Origin: DATKUC01 sp964577375
Lineage (GTDB): Bacteria > Spirochaetota > Spirochaetia > DSM-27196 > DATKUC01
Length of the DNA: 64,000 nt
Direction: 5' to 3'
Assembly (NCBI GenBank): GCA_964577375.1
Contig: CAZNYW010000014.1
Span: forward strand, 11,161 to 75,160
Positions within the stretch are counted from its first letter, which is position 1, and every line of letters begins with the position of its first letter. Below are positions 16,765-23,649 of this stretch, piece by piece. The position numbers and the translations under genes were made by a program. The notes under the pieces are model-generated. The model was not told where the DNA came from. It searched no databases and saw only the letters and a program-made list of their open reading frames with translations.

Positions 16765-16986
16765 ATGGCCGAATGTGACTGTCTCGCAGGATGCCCGTTC
16801 TTTCACGACAGAATGGCAAACATGCCGGCTCTTTCCGGCATCATGAAGAAGCGCTACTGCCTCGACGACTACATGAGCTGCGCGAGACACACCGTGAAAG
16901 AGGCGCTCGGCAAGGAAAAGGTGCCAGGCACCCTCTTTCCCAGCCAGCACGAGCGCGCGCGCGAGGTGATAGCACAGGGGGCCTGA
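16765..16986 (+). CDS. Small cysteine-rich protein at the head of the arsenic island
   Basis: A 73-aa protein with five cysteines: CDCLAGC near the N-terminus, C32 in RYCLDDY and C39 in MSCARH. Also visible are CPFFHDRMANMP and VPGTLFPSQHERA. I recognise this as an uncharacterised small family (pattern CPFF.D.M..MP ... YC ... CAR ... P..LFP.Q), but know of no assigned function. Cysteine spacing could bind a metal or FeS cluster. GGAGGT lies eight bases upstream of the ATG. It ends 30 bases before the arsR-arsC gene start, which points to a metal or thiol role. Confidence 0.7.
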   Translation: MAECDCLAGCPFFHDRMANMPALSGIMKKRYCLDDYMSCARHTVKEALGKEKVPGTLFPSQHERAREVIAQGA

Positions 16987-16998
16987 GGACTCCGCCGA

Positions 16999-17036
16999 TT
17001 TGACATCTCAGAACGTATGCAGTATTCTGCATACGT
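16999..17036 (+). promoter_or_regulatory. Promoter with a 10-bp-arm operator overlapping its -10 element
   Basis: TTGACA at 16999-17004, an 18-base spacer and TATTCT at 17023-17028. A perfect inverted repeat covers 17013-17036, with arms ACGTATGCAG and CTGCATACGT around TATT, so a bound dimer would mask the -10 box. This is the geometry expected of an ArsR/SmtB autoregulated operator. It also contains the first in-frame ATG of the arsR-arsC gene. Confidence 0.7.
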
Positions 17037-17874
17037 GCAGCATTACCTTGATAAGCTGAAGGCAGCAGGCGACCCCGCTCGGTTCCGTCTCCTTCGCCTC
17101 CTTGACCTCGCTGGAACCGAGCTGTGCATCTGCGAGCTCGTCGACATTCTGCGGATTCCTCAATACGCGGTATCACGTGCGGCGCGCGCGCTCCGTACTG
17201 CCGGAATTCTCACCGAACGCCGGGAAGGCAAGCTTGTCTACTACCGCATCGGCGAGGATCCGTTTGCCGGGCACCTGCTCACGCTGCTACGCACGATTCC
17301 CTCTGACGATGACGCCTACAGATTCGACCTCGACCGTCTCCGCTGGCGGCTCGACATTCGCAGAGAGGGGCATTGCACCGTTACCTATCGAAGCTCGAGC
17401 GAAGGCGCATCCGGCACAGAGAAGCCGCGCGTGCTCTTCGTCTGCATGCATAACAGCGCTCGAAGCCAGATCGCCGAGGAATACCTCAGACGGTACGGCG
17501 GTGACCTGTTCGAAGCGGAGAGCGCCGGGCTTACCCCCGGGGAGCTCAATCCGTTTGTGGTGGAGTCCCTTGCCGAGGAGGGGATCGACATCTCACACAA
17601 GAAATCGCGGAACGTCTTCGATCTCTACCGGGCGGGAAGGACCTATTCCTACGTGATCACAGTCTGCAGCAGGGAGACTGAGGAGAATTGTCCAGTCTTC
17701 CCGGGACCGGTTCGGCGCGTGAACTGGCCCTTCGCCGACCCCGCAAAATTCGAAGGGGATACCCGGGAGGTGATGGAGAGGGTGCGGAAGCTGAGGGACG
17801 CCATTCGCGGGGAGATTGCGCAGTTTGTTGCGGTCCATGGAACCGGGCTGTCAACACAGGATCACCATGAGTAA
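17017..17874 (+). CDS. ArsR-type repressor fused to an arsenate reductase (LMW-phosphatase fold)
   Basis: A 285-aa two-domain protein. Residues about 12-95 are an ArsR winged helix with the metalloid-sensing ELCICEL motif (C37, C39) and the recognition region YAVSRAARALRTAGIL. Residues 136-275 are a thioredoxin-coupled arsenate reductase: P-loop VCMHNSARSQIAEEY (C143, R149) and the redox pair C217/C225 (VCSRETEENCPVFPG). C120 in the linker could be a third As(III) ligand. It would sense arsenite and reduce arsenate. The first ATG (17017) lies inside the operator and upstream of the predicted transcription start, so the GTG at 17035 may be the real start. It overlaps a second arsC by eight bases. 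Confidence 0.88.
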   Translation: MQYSAYVQHYLDKLKAAGDPARFRLLRLLDLAGTELCICELVDILRIPQYAVSRAARALRTAGILTERREGKLVYYRIGEDPFAGHLLTLLRTIPSDDDAYRFDLDRLRWRLDIRREGHCTVTYRSSSEGASGTEKPRVLFVCMHNSARSQIAEEYLRRYGGDLFEAESAGLTPGELNPFVVESLAEEGIDISHKKSRNVFDLYRAGRTYSYVITVCSRETEENCPVFPGPVRRVNWPFADPAKFEGDTREVMERVRKLRDAIRGEIAQFVAVHGTGLSTQDHHE

Positions 17875-18313
17875 GCCGAGAGTACTTGCGATCTGCATTC
17901 ACAACAGCGCGCGAAGCCAGATGGCGGAGGAATACCTTCGCAGGTACGGCGGGGATCTTTTCGACGTCGAAAGCGCCGGAATCGAGCCCGGCGCGCTCAA
18001 CCCGATAGTAATCCGCCTCCTGCTTGAAGACGGAATCGACATCAGAGACAAGTCTACGCGGAGCGTCTTCGATCTGCATAGCTCGGGAAGGTCATTCCAA
18101 TATGTAATTGCCGTATGCGATCCGGAGGCCCAGGAAAGATGCCCTGTCTTCCCTGCCGAGAAGCGCCGTCTTCACTGGCCCTTCCCCGATCCTTCGAAAG
18201 CTTCCGGAACCGATTCCCAGAAGCTCGAATACGTACGGGACATTCGGGATCAGATCCGGCAGCAGGTGGTTCGATTCGTTGAGGATTACCGCCGAAACGG
18301 TACGCGGGAATAG
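17867..18313 (+). CDS. arsC: Arsenate reductase, LMW protein-tyrosine-phosphatase fold
   Basis: A 148-aa arsenate reductase that converts As(V) to As(III) using a three-cysteine relay and thioredoxin. The P-loop is ICIHNSARSQMAEEYL (C10, R16) and the resolving cysteines are C84 and C92 (CDPEAQERCPVFP). It is a close paralogue of the C-terminal domain of the upstream fusion: both share NSARSQ.AEEYLRRYGGDLF, and the tandem arrangement suggests local duplication. The ATG at 17867 overlaps the stop of the fusion gene. It is followed by ACR3, which exports the product. Confidence 0.9.
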   Translation: MSKPRVLAICIHNSARSQMAEEYLRRYGGDLFDVESAGIEPGALNPIVIRLLLEDGIDIRDKSTRSVFDLHSSGRSFQYVIAVCDPEAQERCPVFPAEKRRLHWPFPDPSKASGTDSQKLEYVRDIRDQIRQQVVRFVEDYRRNGTRE

Positions 18314-18331
18314 GCCGTGGAGAAATTGCCG

Positions 18332-19387
18332 ATGAAACAGGAGAAGGGAGGACATCTCTCGTTCTTCGACCGCTATCTTACTCTCTGGATCTTCCTCGTC
18401 ATGGTCGCGGCGGTCCTGATGGGATTTCTGATCCCGCCGATCGCCGGGTTCTGGGACAGCTTCTCAGTCGGTACGACCAATGTTCCGATCGCTATCGGGT
18501 TGATTCTCATGATGTACCCGCCGCTGGCGAAGGTGAAGTACGAGGCCTTGCCGAAGGTGTTCGGCGAACGGCGTCTTCTGGGAATCTCGCTCGTTCAGAA
18601 CTGGATTACGGGGCCCGTAGTCATGTTTCTCGCCGCAGTAATCCTTCTGCGTGACCGGCCGGAGATGATGGTCGGGGTGATTCTCGTCGGGCTCGCACGA
18701 TGCATTGCGATGGTGCTTGTCTGGAACGATCTGGCGAAGGGCGATTCGGAGCTTGCAGCGGGGCTGGTTGCATTCAATGCAATTTTCCAGGTTCTTTTCT
18801 ATTCGGTCTATGCCTATCTTTTTGTGACGATCCTGCCCCCGCTTTTTGGATTGACGGGCGCGTCAGTTCACGTTTCCATCGGTCAGATCGCAGTGACGGT
18901 ACTCATCTACCTTGGAATCCCTTTCGCCGCGGGAGCGATCGGGCGCTCGGCGCTGACCACGCTGAAGGGCAACGAATGGTACCGCAGCCGCTACCTCCCG
19001 AAGATCTCGATCCTCACCCCGGTTGCGCTCCTTTTTACGATCTTTGTCATGTTCTCGCTCAAAGGTCGATCGATCGTAGAGCTTCCCCTCGATCTCCTGC
19101 GGGCGGCAATTCCGTACGTCATATACTTCGCCGTCATGTTCTTCTCCACCTTCTTTCTGGCAAAAAGAAGCGGGGTCCCCTATGAGCGGGCAACCACAGT
19201 CGCATTCACGGCAGGCAGCAACGATTTCGAGCTCGCGATCGCGGTGGCGGTGGCGGTTTTCGGCATCAATTCGGGCGCCGCATTCGCCACGGTGGTCGGA
19301 CCTCTTGTCGAAGTTCCGGTTCTCGTGGGCCTTGTCAACTTCGCGCTTGTGATGAGAAGCAGATTCCGTGAAAGGACTCCGGCGTGA
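18332..19387 (+). CDS. acr3: ACR3-family arsenite efflux permease
   Basis: A 351-aa inner-membrane arsenite exporter with ten predicted spans. Family signatures are LSFFDRYLTLWIFLVM, NVPIAIGLILMMYPPLAKV, RCIAMVLVWNDLAKGD with the functional Cys, and FTAGSNDFELAIAVAV. A GTG at 18317 is also in frame, but the ATG at 18332 has GGAGA at suitable spacing and gives the usual N-terminus. It lies directly downstream of the arsenate reductase, completing reduce-and-export detoxification. Confidence 0.93.
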   Translation: MKQEKGGHLSFFDRYLTLWIFLVMVAAVLMGFLIPPIAGFWDSFSVGTTNVPIAIGLILMMYPPLAKVKYEALPKVFGERRLLGISLVQNWITGPVVMFLAAVILLRDRPEMMVGVILVGLARCIAMVLVWNDLAKGDSELAAGLVAFNAIFQVLFYSVYAYLFVTILPPLFGLTGASVHVSIGQIAVTVLIYLGIPFAAGAIGRSALTTLKGNEWYRSRYLPKISILTPVALLFTIFVMFSLKGRSIVELPLDLLRAAIPYVIYFAVMFFSTFFLAKRSGVPYERATTVAFTAGSNDFELAIAVAVAVFGINSGAAFATVVGPLVEVPVLVGLVNFALVMRSRFRERTPA

Positions 19388-19962
19388 ATAGGCTGGATTC
19401 GGGACTGTATCATGAAATCCGCGATTTCATCGTGCGGAGAGCGCGGTCGGGTCCCGACGGCGAGGACCTGTGTCAGACAGTCTTTGAGCGAGTGTTGCCG
19501 AAGCTTGCCGGTGTCGATCCGTCCAATGTGCGGGCCTACTGCTTCGCCGCCGCACGACACGCACTCGCCGACTACTATCGAAACCGATCCGACCCGACGG
19601 TGCAGTTTTTCGCCGACCGGGACGCGGTAGATGCTGCGTCCGACCCATCGAAGGCGGCGGACCAGCGTGCAAGAGAGGTGCGCTCGCGGATACACCGATG
19701 GGTCCCGGACAGGATCGATTCACTCCCGGCAACCTACCGTGAACCGCTGAAGCTCTTTGTGCTCGAAGGCCGGAACGCAGCCGACATAGCAGAATCGCTT
19801 GGTCTGAGCGTTTCCGCGGTGAAGGTTCGTCTTCACCGCGGGCGACGGATGGTGCTCCGCAACATCGATGCCTGCTGCAGACTGTTACGTGACGCGCGCG
19901 GACAGGTGTTCGATTACGAAGAACGCCGGCCGGACGAAAGCTGTCCGGCCGGCTGTGCCTGA
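19384..19962 (+). CDS. SigZ-like ECF sigma factor with a cysteine-rich tail
   Basis: A 192-aa sigma-70-family factor. Region 2 spans about residues 10-65 (DLCQTVFERVLPKL, YCFAAARHALADYYR). Region 4 spans about 105-160 (LPATYREPLKLFVLEG, IAESLGLSVSAVKVRLHRGR). A tail of about 30 residues adds CCRLLRDARGQVFDYE and a final C..GC, the style of SigZ proteins. The GTG start overlaps the ACR3 stop (GTGA), so its synthesis is coupled to arsenite export. No anti-sigma gene is adjacent. Because the tail holds four cysteines, direct sensing of As(III) or thiol stress is a reasonable but untested idea. Confidence 0.85.
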   Translation: MNRLDSGLYHEIRDFIVRRARSGPDGEDLCQTVFERVLPKLAGVDPSNVRAYCFAAARHALADYYRNRSDPTVQFFADRDAVDAASDPSKAADQRAREVRSRIHRWVPDRIDSLPATYREPLKLFVLEGRNAADIAESLGLSVSAVKVRLHRGRRMVLRNIDACCRLLRDARGQVFDYEERRPDESCPAGCA

Positions 19963-19964
19963 AC

Positions 19965-20771
19965 CTACCTGCCCGGCTTTCTCGCGCGAATGAGCGCGGA
20001 CACCGCATAGACCGGTGAATCCGAGCCGCCGTCAGCAGGCGGCGCCGCGACAATCTCGATACCCTCAAAGCCTGCGCCGGCAAGAAAGGCTTCGAGCTGT
20101 TCCACCGGTGCGGCACCGCTTACGCAGGAGGAGTAGGCGGTAGGATCGTTCCGCAGAGCCTCGGGCATCTCACGGACGGCGGCCATGTCGGATATGGAAA
20201 GACGCCCGCCGGGAACAAGCACCCGGAACACCTCCTGGAATACCCGCGGCTTGTCGGCTGAAAGATTCACCACGCAGTTCGAAATGACGAGGTCAACCGA
20301 TTCGTCGGCGGCCGGCAGGTTTTCGATCTCGCCGAGTCTGAACTCCACGTTCCGGTACCGGTCATCCCTGGCCGCCGAACGACGGGCGCGGTCGAGCATT
20401 TCCGGGGTCATGTCGACACCGATAACCGAACCTCTGCTTCCCACCTTCCCGGAGGCAATGAAGCAGTCGATCCCGCCGCCGCTTCCAAGATCGAGCACGC
20501 GCTCCCCTTCGCGGATATCGGCGAATCGTAGGGGATTGCCGCAGCCGAGTCCCAGGACCGATTCCTGCGGTATGTTCGCTATCTCGTCGGAACGGTATCC
20601 GGCGGCTATCTCCACCGCCACTCCGGCAGGCGACGCTGAACCGCAGCATGACCCGGCGGCACGGTCGTCGGACGCGACGGCATCGTTCGCAGGGTCGCTT
20701 CCTTTTGCGGCCAGCGCCGACCGGTAGTAGTCTCGAACGGCACCATGGACATCGAATTGTTCATTACTCAT
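19965..20771 (-). CDS. arsM: Arsenite S-adenosylmethionine methyltransferase
   Basis: A 268-aa enzyme that methylates As(III), using SAM and thiols. The SAM loop is VLDLGSGGGIDCF. The conserved arsenic-binding cysteines are C77 (LGCGNP), C166 (ISNCVVNL) and C216 (SSCVSGA), and an additional N-terminal CC pair (C42, C43) matches ArsM proteins. It lies tail to tail with the sigma-factor gene, two bases apart, so it is transcribed against the ars operon. AAAGGAGAGG precedes the ATG. The 28-bp repeated element lies about 60 bases upstream of its start. Confidence 0.92.
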   Translation of the reverse strand: MSNEQFDVHGAVRDYYRSALAAKGSDPANDAVASDDRAAGSCCGSASPAGVAVEIAAGYRSDEIANIPQESVLGLGCGNPLRFADIREGERVLDLGSGGGIDCFIASGKVGSRGSVIGVDMTPEMLDRARRSAARDDRYRNVEFRLGEIENLPAADESVDLVISNCVVNLSADKPRVFQEVFRVLVPGGRLSISDMAAVREMPEALRNDPTAYSSCVSGAAPVEQLEAFLAGAGFEGIEIVAAPPADGGSDSPVYAVSALIRARKPGR

Positions 20772-20833
20772 GAAGAGCCTCTCCTTTCACCCCTGCAGAC
20801 GAGGCAGACGGCCTGAGGTTACAGAAGTTGGAG

Positions 20834-20861
20834 GGTATAAAGAAGCCTGTTGATGCCGCGC
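20834..20861. repeat. 28-bp repeated element, copy 2
   Basis: Begins GGTATAAAGAAGCCTGTTG and ends CCGCGC. It differs from copy 1 (16606-16633) at two positions. Located upstream of arsM. A third, weaker match (17 of 20 bases) lies at 63951-63970. Confidence 0.75.
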
Positions 20862-20948
20862 GCCCAGGTCAACGCCCTGAAAGAACCTACGATGCCGCTA
20901 GCGCAGTCTTGAAGTCAAAGACAGATCCTGCAATGACTTAGAGCGATT

Positions 20949-20968
20949 TATCAACACGCTTGTTGATA
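20949..20968. promoter_or_regulatory. Perfect inverted repeat TATCAACA-CGCT-TGTTGATA
   Basis: Eight-base arms, four-base spacer, ending 11 bases before the -35 box of the thioredoxin-like/arsP promoter. Candidate operator, possibly for an ArsR-type repressor. Its sequence differs from the operator at 17013-17036, so a different regulator is possible. Confidence 0.5.
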
Positions 20969-20979
20969 CTCCGGAGAAG

Positions 20980-21008
20980 TTGACATGGCTATAACTATTT
21001 GGTAATAT
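20980..21008 (+). promoter_or_regulatory. Near-consensus sigma70 promoter for the thioredoxin-like/arsP unit
   Basis: TTGACA at 20980-20985, a 17-base spacer and TAATAT at 21003-21008. An imperfect repeat ATGGCTATA...TATTGCCAT (20985-20993 and 21006-21014) spans the spacer and -10 box. It is a second operator candidate that would repress this very strong promoter. GGAGGA at 21031-21036 and ATG 21042 follow. Confidence 0.7.
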
Positions 21009-21041
21009 TGCCATATAATCACACAATTTCGGAGGAAAAAT

Positions 21042-21281
21042 ATGACCGTGCAAATTCTGGGCGGTGGATGCCCGAAGTGTCATGCTCTCGAGCAAAATGC
21101 GCGTGACGCGCTCGCGAGGACCGGCCTCAGCGCCGAGATCGAGTTGATCACCGACATGAACAGGATAACCGAGATGGGAGTTCTCGTAACCCCTGCGCTC
21201 GCCGTCGACGGTACCGTCAAGGCATCAGGAAAGGTGCTGTCGGCCGATGAGATCGTGCCGATGCTCGGCGCGAAGGGGTGA
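21042..21281 (+). CDS. Small thioredoxin-like protein (TM0996/MTH895 type)
   Basis: A 79-aa single-domain redox protein with the active site GGGCPKCHALE (C10, C13) and the cis-proline region GVLVTPALAVDG. It is shorter than ordinary thioredoxin, as usual for this family, which commonly lies next to ArsP permeases. Its probable role is to supply electrons or handle organoarsenical or As(III) thiol chemistry at the membrane. The permease gene follows seven bases later, so they form one operon under the strong promoter at 20980. Confidence 0.85.
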   Translation: MTVQILGGGCPKCHALEQNARDALARTGLSAEIELITDMNRITEMGVLVTPALAVDGTVKASGKVLSADEIVPMLGAKG

Positions 21282-21288
21282 TCGGAGC

Positions 21289-22515
21289 ATGGCGACTGCA
21301 GTTGAAGCGGAGGCGCCCGCGCGGCGCCTCCTGAATGCCATTCGAAACAAGAAGAACCTATCGCTCGGCATCATCGCCGGCGTGTTTCTCATCGCCTACT
21401 TCGTCCCCTTCTCTTCGCCCCGCGTCACGGCGGCAGTCAACGAGTCGTTCCTTATGCTCGGCGACTATGCACGGCGGCACGTGCTCCTCTGCCTCGTTCC
21501 CGCCCTCTTCATCGCCGGCGCCATAATGATCTTTCTGAACCAACGGTCGGTGATCCGGTACCTTGGACCAAAGGCAAAAAGGATCGTAGCCTACTCGGTC
21601 GCCTCGGTTTCCGGAACCATCCTCGCGGTCTGCTCCTGTACGGTGCTTCCGCTTTTCAAGGGGATATACCGAAAAGGCGCCGGACTTGGACCGGCGGTCA
21701 GCTTTCTCTACTCGGGACCGGCAATCAACGTGCTCGCCATTGTGCTCACCGCAAACGTGCTGGGTTTCCGGCTCGGAGCGGCGCGGGCCGTCGGTGCGAT
21801 CGCCTTTGCCTTTGTTGTCGGCATTCTCATGCACGCACTATTCCGCAAGGAGGACGACGCCCGGGTCACCAATGAAGCAATGTTCGAAGCGCCCGATTCG
21901 GTCGAGCGGCCTCTTTGGAGAACCGTCCTCTTCATGGTTGCGCTGATCGGCATTCTCGTCTTTGTGAACTGGGCGCCTTCGGCCGGTTCCTTCACTGTCT
22001 GGGACGCTATATATCGGTACAAGTACCTGCTTACAGGGCTTTTCGCCGCGCTCCTGCTGTTCTCAGTAGTCCGATGGTTCAGCCGGGCAGACCTCTCCGA
22101 CTGGGTCCGCGCGACACGGGATTTCGCGCTTCAGATTCTGCCTCTGCTTTTCGGAGGCGTTCTGGTTGCCGGTTTTCTTCTTGGCCGCCCCGGACACATG
22201 GCGCTCATTCCTGAACGGTGGATTGCGGCGGCGGTCGGAGGGAACTCACTCTGGTCGAACCTGTTTGCAAGCGTCGCCGGAGCGCTCATGTACTTCGCAA
22301 CCCTCACCGAGGTTCCAATCCTTCAGGGCTTGCTAGGCTCCGGCATGGGTCAGGGACCGGCACTTGCGCTTCTTCTTGCCGGACCCTCGATGTCGCTTCC
22401 CTCGCTTCTCGTGATCGGATCCGAGCTCGGTCTCAGGAAGACCGCCACCTATGCGGTACTTGTGATCGTTCTTTCCACCATCGTCGGGATGGGCTATGGA
22501 ATGATCGTCGGCTGA
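21289..22515 (+). CDS. arsP: ArsP-type permease (UPF0718/DUF318)
   Basis: A 408-aa membrane protein, family known for efflux of trivalent organoarsenicals such as methylarsenite. The conserved cysteine-containing helix is GTILAVCSCTVLPLFKGIY. Paired glycine/proline helices include GPAVSFLYSGPAINV and, in the second half, ATLTEVPILQGLLGSG. About ten spans are predicted. An upstream in-frame codon at 21247 lies inside the thioredoxin-like gene, and the ATG at 21289 gives the natural N-terminus. With ArsM on the other side it forms a methylate-and-export route. Confidence 0.88.
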   Translation: MATAVEAEAPARRLLNAIRNKKNLSLGIIAGVFLIAYFVPFSSPRVTAAVNESFLMLGDYARRHVLLCLVPALFIAGAIMIFLNQRSVIRYLGPKAKRIVAYSVASVSGTILAVCSCTVLPLFKGIYRKGAGLGPAVSFLYSGPAINVLAIVLTANVLGFRLGAARAVGAIAFAFVVGILMHALFRKEDDARVTNEAMFEAPDSVERPLWRTVLFMVALIGILVFVNWAPSAGSFTVWDAIYRYKYLLTGLFAALLLFSVVRWFSRADLSDWVRATRDFALQILPLLFGGVLVAGFLLGRPGHMALIPERWIAAAVGGNSLWSNLFASVAGALMYFATLTEVPILQGLLGSGMGQGPALALLLAGPSMSLPSLLVIGSELGLRKTATYAVLVIVLSTIVGMGYGMIVG

Positions 22516-22558
22516 GCGGCCGAGGGGCAACGAGCGAAGGTCGCCGGCAGCGTCGCCG

Positions 22559-23458
22559 TCAATGTCCGAGAGCGTTTGTAAGCATGAATACAAAGAGCAG
22601 CGGCAGGTAGAGCACGGACACCCGGAGCAGCCGCTTAGCCGCCATTTTGGTATTCACGACCGAGGTGTAGATGCCTGCTGCAAGAAATACGATGCCGAGC
22701 ACGATCGCCGCAACGAGATAGACACTGCCCGCGAGCCCGGTGACGACAGGCAGCACGCTCACACCGAGCAGAAATAGAAGTGCGCTGATGATCTGGATGG
22801 GAACGCTCCAGCCGGTGCGATCCACAACCGGCAGAACCAGCATCCCGGCACGTTCATAGTCTTCGCGGTACATCAGATCGATAGAGAGAAAGTGCGGAAA
22901 CTGCCAGAAGAACAGCACGCCAAAAAGTATCCACGCGTCGGGAGGAAGGGTTCCGGTAGCCGTCGCCCAGCCGAGAAGCGGGGGCGTCGCTCCCGAGAGA
23001 GCGCCGAGCGCCGTGTGGTAGGCGGTTCGGCGCTTCAGCGGCGTGTATACAAACAGGTAGCTCACCAGGGTAAAGAGCGCGACAAAGCCGCTCACCACGT
23101 TCAACAGCAGGAAATTGACCGCAAGTCCCACCGTAGATAGAACGGCTCCGAACCAGAACGCCTCCGACGCGGTCAGCCGGTTGCTGGGAAGCGGCCGCTT
23201 TCCGGTGCGCCGCATCAGTCCGTCCCATTCTCGTTCCAGGTAGTGATTCAGCGCAAAAATACCCGCAGCGAGGGACGCCGTTCCTATCAGTGCGAGCAGA
23301 GCCCGTCCGATGTCGAAACGTCCCGGCGAGGCAAGAAAGAAGGTAGCCATGGCCACGATCAGAATGAGCGTGGCGATGCGGGGCTTCGTCAGTTCGAAAA
23401 AAGCCTTCAGTTTTTCCGCGGGCGTGATCGATGGGACAATGAGCCCCGCATCCTGCAT
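22559..23458 (-). CDS. cyoE: Protoheme IX farnesyltransferase (heme O synthase)
   Basis: A 299-aa UbiA-superfamily prenyltransferase that attaches the farnesyl group to heme B, making heme O for the bo3 oxidase. Landmarks: FFELTKPRI, NHYLEREWDGLMRRTGKRPLP (the Mg-diphosphate motif N..lD.d.D.lM.RT..RPl form), YTPLKRRT, and the second Asp-rich loop SIDLMYREDYERAGM. The frame stays open to 23599, but GGAGG at 23469-23473 and family length favour the ATG at 23458. It is divergent from cyoABCD, which needs its product. A run of eight G lies in its upstream region (23514-23521). Confidence 0.9.
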   Translation of the reverse strand: MQDAGLIVPSITPAEKLKAFFELTKPRIATLILIVAMATFFLASPGRFDIGRALLALIGTASLAAGIFALNHYLEREWDGLMRRTGKRPLPSNRLTASEAFWFGAVLSTVGLAVNFLLLNVVSGFVALFTLVSYLFVYTPLKRRTAYHTALGALSGATPPLLGWATATGTLPPDAWILFGVLFFWQFPHFLSIDLMYREDYERAGMLVLPVVDRTGWSVPIQIISALLFLLGVSVLPVVTGLAGSVYLVAAIVLGIVFLAAGIYTSVVNTKMAAKRLLRVSVLYLPLLFVFMLTNALGH

Positions 23459-23649
23459 CGATGTACTGCCTCCGGCTGCTTCGCGAGTTATCATCACTGT
23501 AATGGTAATAAACAGGGGGGGCTTCGGATACCAATTTTGATGCGCGCGACGGAAAAACCCTGAAAGTTGACGGATTTTCGGAAGTTTCTTGACATCCAAT
23601 AGAAAATATATGATTGATTAGATGTGATTTGCGGGAGTGAGGTTACGCG

